A DNA stretch of 28,661 bases from contig JAUXCL010000009.1 in assembly GCA_030618905.1 (NCBI GenBank), forward strand, positions 1 through 28,661, in the 5' to 3' direction. This DNA is from Bacteroidales bacterium. Its GTDB lineage: Bacteria; Bacteroidota; Bacteroidia; Bacteroidales; B18-G4. The notes beneath the pieces are model-generated. The model was not told the origin of the DNA. It ran no database searches and saw only the letters and a list, made by a program, of their open reading frames with translations. A program made the translations under genes and the position numbers. Below are positions 24,408 to 28,661 of the stretch, piece by piece (positions within the stretch are counted from its first letter, which is position 1; each line of letters opens with the position of its first letter).

Positions 24408-27400
24408 TCATGGTCCATCTTCAGCTGATTTCGACTTCTTACGCATAAAATCAAACAATTCACTGAAACGGTTAAATTCTTTCCTGTAGAAGATGCCCAC
24501 CCCCTGGGTATACGGAGAGATGTTCTCAAATGTATAAATATTGTTCGACCTGTTGAAAGCCCTTAAGCGTATCCTCCCATCAGGCCTCAGCTTATATTCA
24601 ATATTAACATCCCCCACTATACTACTGGCATTTTGTGAGTTTGATTTGTTGCCCATGGTAGAAACACCAACATTACCGTCAATGATCAGGCGATCGTTGA
24701 ACAGTTGTGTCGACAGGGCCACTTCAATTTCATCCTGGGCGATCTCGTCACCCGGAATATAGTTGATTCCCACATCAAAATCCCTGCTGATTTGAGATAA
24801 CCAGTTACTGAGCTGGTTGGAGATCAGGTTGACTGATGAAGCACCCAGGGAACTGCCCCCGGAAGTATAGCTAAAACTTCCCAGGATCAATAAGGATATC
24901 ATTTGCTGATTCATGGAACCTTGATCATTGGTATCGAGGACCGCGTATATATTATGTCTGGCTTCAGGTTCGACATTTGGGAAACGGATACTGAAATCAA
25001 TCTCCGGGCTCGCCAGCTTACCTGAAAGGCCAATAATACAATCTACATTTACCCGTTCGCCTGCATAGAGGGCATCCAGGGTTGTGCTCAGGCCAGTCAA
25101 GGTTGTTTTTAGCTTATATAAGCCCTTGATCTTCAGGCCTGCGTTATATGGGTCTCCATCAAATGAGATTTTTCCTCCCTCCATGATATCAAAGCGCTTA
25201 CGAATAAAATTCTGGATCTTGAACAAAAAGTTTCCATTGCTGATCACGTAATCACCTTTGATGCTAAAATCTCCTTTGGGATTAACTGACATCACTATCC
25301 TGCCCGAACCCCGGGAGTTAATATCTCCCATCTGGTCAGGTAAGAAAATTTGAATTTCGGCATTATTCGTAACATCCAGGTCAAGGCCCAGGTGCAAGCC
25401 GGATTCATCCTTTGGCTTTACCGGCCCGGGTAGCACGGCCGTATCGGGTCGGGCATCCAGGAATTCAATATAATCATGTTGTGCAATACCCATGCTTGCC
25501 CCCAGTGGAATAAAAACATCCGTTCCCCTGTCTGTTCTTGCTTTTACATTTATCGCAATATCATCGAAAGGCCCCTTAATTTCAATCAGGCCGGATCCGA
25601 ATGCATCACCATAAAAAATCTCATTATGGTATTTACCTGTGTTAAGGCATATGAGTTTATCGGCATTGATGTCCAGATCCAGGTAAAAATCACTAAGGTA
25701 ATCATGGCCAATTTTTCCCTGTATAGTGCCGGTATTTCCTAATGTATCATATATCATGATATTGTCAAAGTCGATGGAGGTAGCCGTAAAATTCAATTCA
25801 TCAGCAAAGGAATATTTTGTGTTGAGATATTCAATACCAAGTTCTGTCCTCATCAATTTTAGCTTTCCGGTGAGTTCAGGCCTGGCAATGGTTCCATTAA
25901 GTTTCAGGTGCCCGGTGGCCACGCCATCAATGCTTGAAAAGACATCTGCGACATAGGGGTTAAAAGCCCTGATTTTAAAGTTCTCAATATAAGCGCTAAT
26001 ATCAAAATTTCTATCCTTTTCATCCGGGTAATATGTGCCCTGAACATCCATCGTTTTGCTGGCCCCAACATTTCCTGTATAGATGATATCAGCATCAACC
26101 TGAATGGCTTTATCATCAGGGTTCCAAATGGTATTTACCCTTGCATCTCCAAATTGCACTTCATTCAACACAAGATCTTTAACCATCAGGTCAGACTCAA
26201 AATGCATATTGCCTGCTAAAGCACTAAAATAAAGGTTTCCGTTGATCACGCCATCAACATCCATTTTGTCATTGTCGACCACAATGTCGAAATTCGAAAA
26301 TTGCCAACGTTTGAATACAACAGACAGGGTATCATCAGGATCCTTTGAAATGACACCATTGATCATCAGCTTTTGATCAGACCCGATAAAATCCAAATTA
26401 TGTAATGCCAGGGAAGTGGAATCCAGTACAATATAATTGTCCTTGCCCACTTTCCACGAGGAATCATTAACAAGCACTTCGGCATGCCTGATACTGGCAA
26501 TCCGTAAGCTTGAGTCATCAAAAACAACAAATCCGGCAATATCACCGGAATTTTTCTCCTCAACTTTCAAATCATTCCAGGTGATATTGAAATCAAGGCT
26601 GTCATTTTCAGTTTCAGTAAGCAAGGAGAGATTATCAAGTCCCAGCTCCACATCATCTTGTTCTTCAGCCTCCTTAAAAACAAACCTTTTCACAGTGTTT
26701 TCAAATAGGATGGATTCCCTGTTTGCACTTAAATTGGATGACCAATCAATGAATCGCAAGCCCTTATAAATAATTTGATTCGATTTACCTGAAAAACTAA
26801 TATCGCCTGATTCGGTGTTTAATGATCCTTTGAAGAATGTTTGAGGTGCAATGTTCAGATCCGGAAGAAACACATTCATAATGGAATCAGTGTTGTAAAA
26901 CATCATATCAAATGTATAATCCTGAGCTTGCAGAATTGTGTCCGGTGAATAAATACCGATGTTTTCCAAAGATATGTATTGATCGAGCATCTTTAGCAGA
27001 GAGGGATACAGTTGAGCAAAGCGGTATTCGCCATTTAAGCTGGCGTCGACAATGTCTGAGCTTAATGATAGTTTTCGATGATTTGGATCTTCCTTTAAGG
27101 TAAGTAAAGTCAAGCGTTCAACAAATATCTCCCTGCCATCCTCAATATAATATGTACTGTCTATGTTCAGCCTGCCTTCAACATCATCAGGCTCATTGCC
27201 AATGAAACTACACCATAGCTTTGTACTTAAACGAATATCCGAATGCCTTTTCAGGAGATTCAGGTCGTAAAGCTTAGCATCCTGAATATCGGCTGCAAAA
27301 TCAATAATAGGAATGGAGCGATTATAATCGATATTTCCTTTGAAGTCAAGTTTAAGCAGCTCATCAAAAATACTGACAAATCCATTGAATCGTTTTCCCC

Positions 27401-28661
27401 CGAGGACACCGGCGATCATGATCTTGTTGAAATTATTATTCATAAAATCCAATGAATCAATACTTCCGTTCATTCCAACAATGATATTATTCCCTGACAA
27501 TCCGGAACCGTCAATGTGGGCTTCGAGATTCATTTTCCCCAGGTATTCACCGGCCCCAAGAAGTTTACCAATGTCAAAATGATGAGCTGTAAGGTCACCT
27601 TCATATTTAATATTGCCTGATTCCTCAGGTTGAAGATTAACATCAGTTGTGAACTGACCAATTGCTGTTTGAAAACTTGCATTTGTTACAAAATCATTAT
27701 AAAATCCTGTAAAATCACCCGTCACACTTACCTGTCCAAATTGCTCAAGTATTGGTGAAACATCTATATGCCTTGTATTTCCGGGCAGTGCAAATTTTTC
27801 AACATCTGCCATAGAAAACTCCATGCCATCAATATTCAGGTTGATAAATGTTTCTTCTATATCAGGCAACCCAAACAATGTGATGTCTCCGTCGAACCAC
27901 ATTTTCTGATAAGCAAAACGCATGTTTTTACCTTTCAGGTTATCAACTTTTCCACTGATATCACCACCTATCCTGAATTCATTGTCCATCACAAGCAATG
28001 AGGAGGCATAGTAACCAATATCTTTCATATTCAGAACAGAAGGACGAATTGTCGATTGAATTTCAACTTCAGTGGGAAATTCGATATATGCATTCCAATC
28101 CGGATAATGGAAAGAAAAATCCAGGGAGAGATCAGATACTGGTGTTTCAAGCAACAATTCTTCGGCAATAAGAAACTTAGGGCTTACCCTGAATTGACCC
28201 GATAAGTAATTTACTTCAAAACCACAGCGATCCCTGGCTATGAGCTGATGAATAATCAGGTTAAATGTATCTTTCTCAATTAAAACATCTGATATCTCCA
28301 ACACATCTATCTCAATGTCAAGATTGGTATAATCCATTCCCAGTGCTTTCCGTTGCTTTGTTTCATCAAGGTAGCGAAACCTTGAATTGTATAAATCCAG
28401 AGATGAGAAAGTGAATGTCCATGTATCAATGGCAAATGCATTGGTATCTTTAGGAGCAGGTTCTATGTTTTTTAAGATTTGGTGTACGTTCAGGGTGCTA
28501 TCCTTCATGCGATGATACAGGCCGATACTGGCGTTATCCAATGATATCGAATTAAGGGTAAGGCTTTTCTGTGCATAGTCGCGCTTCCCGATATCCGCAT
28601 ACAAAGTTGAAGCATATAACAAGGTATCCTGATTCTGGTCTCTTACCAGCAAGCCTTCCAG
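24408..28661 (-). CDS. TamB-like translocation/assembly module protein, N-terminus beyond window
   Basis: The frame is open to the window edge, giving 1418 residues with the N-terminus and start codon missing. The protein is rich in beta-strand repeats. Examples are the early LLVRDQNQDTLLYASTLYADI, many ELTGKLKLM- or IQGKIGHDYLSDF-like strands, and the C-terminal DUF490 region (SRGSGRIVMSVNPKGDFSIKG; NFLFKIQNFIRKRFDIMEGG; YTQGVGIFYRKEFNRF). These mark the TamB/AsmA-like family of large periplasmic proteins that bridge the inner and outer membranes, in phospholipid transport or outer-membrane protein assembly. An N-terminal membrane anchor would be expected in the missing part. No TamA partner is in the window. 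The apparent start near 28652 is a TTG inside the protein, not a true start. Confidence 0.88.
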   Translation of the reverse strand: MEGLLVRDQNQDTLLYASTLYADIGKRDYAQKSLTLNSISLDNASIGLYHRMKDSTLNVHQILKNIEPAPKDTNAFAIDTWTFTFSSLDLYNSRFRYLDETKQRKALGMDYTNLDIEIDVLEISDVLIEKDTFNLIIHQLIARDRCGFEVNYLSGQFRVSPKFLIAEELLLETPVSDLSLDFSFHYPDWNAYIEFPTEVEIQSTIRPSVLNMKDIGYYASSLLVMDNEFRIGGDISGKVDNLKGKNMRFAYQKMWFDGDITLFGLPDIEETFINLNIDGMEFSMADVEKFALPGNTRHIDVSPILEQFGQVSVTGDFTGFYNDFVTNASFQTAIGQFTTDVNLQPEESGNIKYEGDLTAHHFDIGKLLGAGEYLGKMNLEAHIDGSGLSGNNIIVGMNGSIDSLDFMNNNFNKIMIAGVLGGKRFNGFVSIFDELLKLDFKGNIDYNRSIPIIDFAADIQDAKLYDLNLLKRHSDIRLSTKLWCSFIGNEPDDVEGRLNIDSTYYIEDGREIFVERLTLLTLKEDPNHRKLSLSSDIVDASLNGEYRFAQLYPSLLKMLDQYISLENIGIYSPDTILQAQDYTFDMMFYNTDSIMNVFLPDLNIAPQTFFKGSLNTESGDISFSGKSNQIIYKGLRFIDWSSNLSANRESILFENTVKRFVFKEAEEQDDVELGLDNLSLLTETENDSLDFNITWNDLKVEEKNSGDIAGFVVFDDSSLRIASIRHAEVLVNDSSWKVGKDNYIVLDSTSLALHNLDFIGSDQKLMINGVISKDPDDTLSVVFKRWQFSNFDIVVDNDKMDVDGVINGNLYFSALAGNMHFESDLMVKDLVLNEVQFGDARVNTIWNPDDKAIQVDADIIYTGNVGASKTMDVQGTYYPDEKDRNFDISAYIENFKIRAFNPYVADVFSSIDGVATGHLKLNGTIARPELTGKLKLMRTELGIEYLNTKYSFADELNFTATSIDFDNIMIYDTLGNTGTIQGKIGHDYLSDFYLDLDINADKLICLNTGKYHNEIFYGDAFGSGLIEIKGPFDDIAINVKARTDRGTDVFIPLGASMGIAQHDYIEFLDARPDTAVLPGPVKPKDESGLHLGLDLDVTNNAEIQIFLPDQMGDINSRGSGRIVMSVNPKGDFSIKGDYVISNGNFLFKIQNFIRKRFDIMEGGKISFDGDPYNAGLKIKGLYKLKTTLTGLSTTLDALYAGERVNVDCIIGLSGKLASPEIDFSIRFPNVEPEARHNIYAVLDTNDQGSMNQQMISLLILGSFSYTSGGSSLGASSVNLISNQLSNWLSQISRDFDVGINYIPGDEIAQDEIEVALSTQLFNDRLIIDGNVGVSTMGNKSNSQNASSIVGDVNIEYKLRPDGRIRLRAFNRSNNIYTFENISPYTQGVGIFYRKEFNRFSELFDFMRKKSKSAEDGP

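Noticed and set aside
24387..24420. CATGGTATCATGG motif at the convergent gene junction as a terminator
   Set aside because: No stable stem with a U tract on either strand.

Overview
The window comes from a member of the Bacteroidota, most likely class Bacteroidia. The evidence is the gene order rpsU-xerC-hpf-tRNA(Thr,Tyr,Gly,Thr)-tuf-tRNA(Trp)-secE-nusG-rplKAJL-rpoBC-DUF3467, promoters of the phylum's TTTG-N19/20-TAnnTTTG type, near absence of Shine-Dalgarno sequences, a PorP/SprF-family protein, and a secreted protein with a type IX secretion (T9SS) C-terminal sorting domain. No order or genus can be fixed from the sequence alone. No phage, insertion sequence or CRISPR array was seen, and most of the window is conserved core genome.

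Layout. 1-564 (-): 5' part of a PorP/SprF-type outer-membrane protein gene. 565-849: divergent regulatory region with small dyads and a consensus promoter. 850-3042 (+): exported dipeptidyl-peptidase IV-type serine peptidase. 3057-4634 (+): promoter, rpsU, second promoter, xerC/D-type recombinase, hpf. 4669-5133 (+): promoter overlapping a hairpin, then four tRNA genes. 5199-18149 (+): tuf, tRNA-Trp, secE, nusG, L11, L1, L10, L7/L12, RNA polymerase beta and beta' and a small DUF3467 protein, closed by an intrinsic terminator at 18171-18202. 18201-20000 (-): secreted parallel beta-helix protein with a T9SS tail. 20047-23244 (-): AddA/RecB-like helicase-nuclease. 23301-24386 (+): exported bleomycin-hydrolase-like C1 peptidase. 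24408-28661 (-): TamB-like protein, cut at its N-terminus by the window edge.

How they fit together. The central 15 kb makes ribosome and RNA polymerase parts plus the elongation factor, the Sec channel subunit and a transcription factor. No consensus promoter was found by eye in any gap between the tRNA promoter (4669-4699) and the terminator after DUF3467, so very long transcripts from that promoter are plausible. The flanks carry envelope functions (T9SS-associated protein, T9SS cargo, exported peptidases, TamB) and one DNA-repair enzyme.

The most interesting observation is translational. Of sixteen protein starts examined, only rpsU and hpf have strong Shine-Dalgarno sequences. In Bacteroidia the ribosome normally masks its anti-Shine-Dalgarno with a pocket that includes bS21, the rpsU product, and the bS21 encoded here has a tyrosine at position 54, the residue implicated in that masking. 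A shared bS21-sensing control of bS21 and the hibernation factor is a testable inference.
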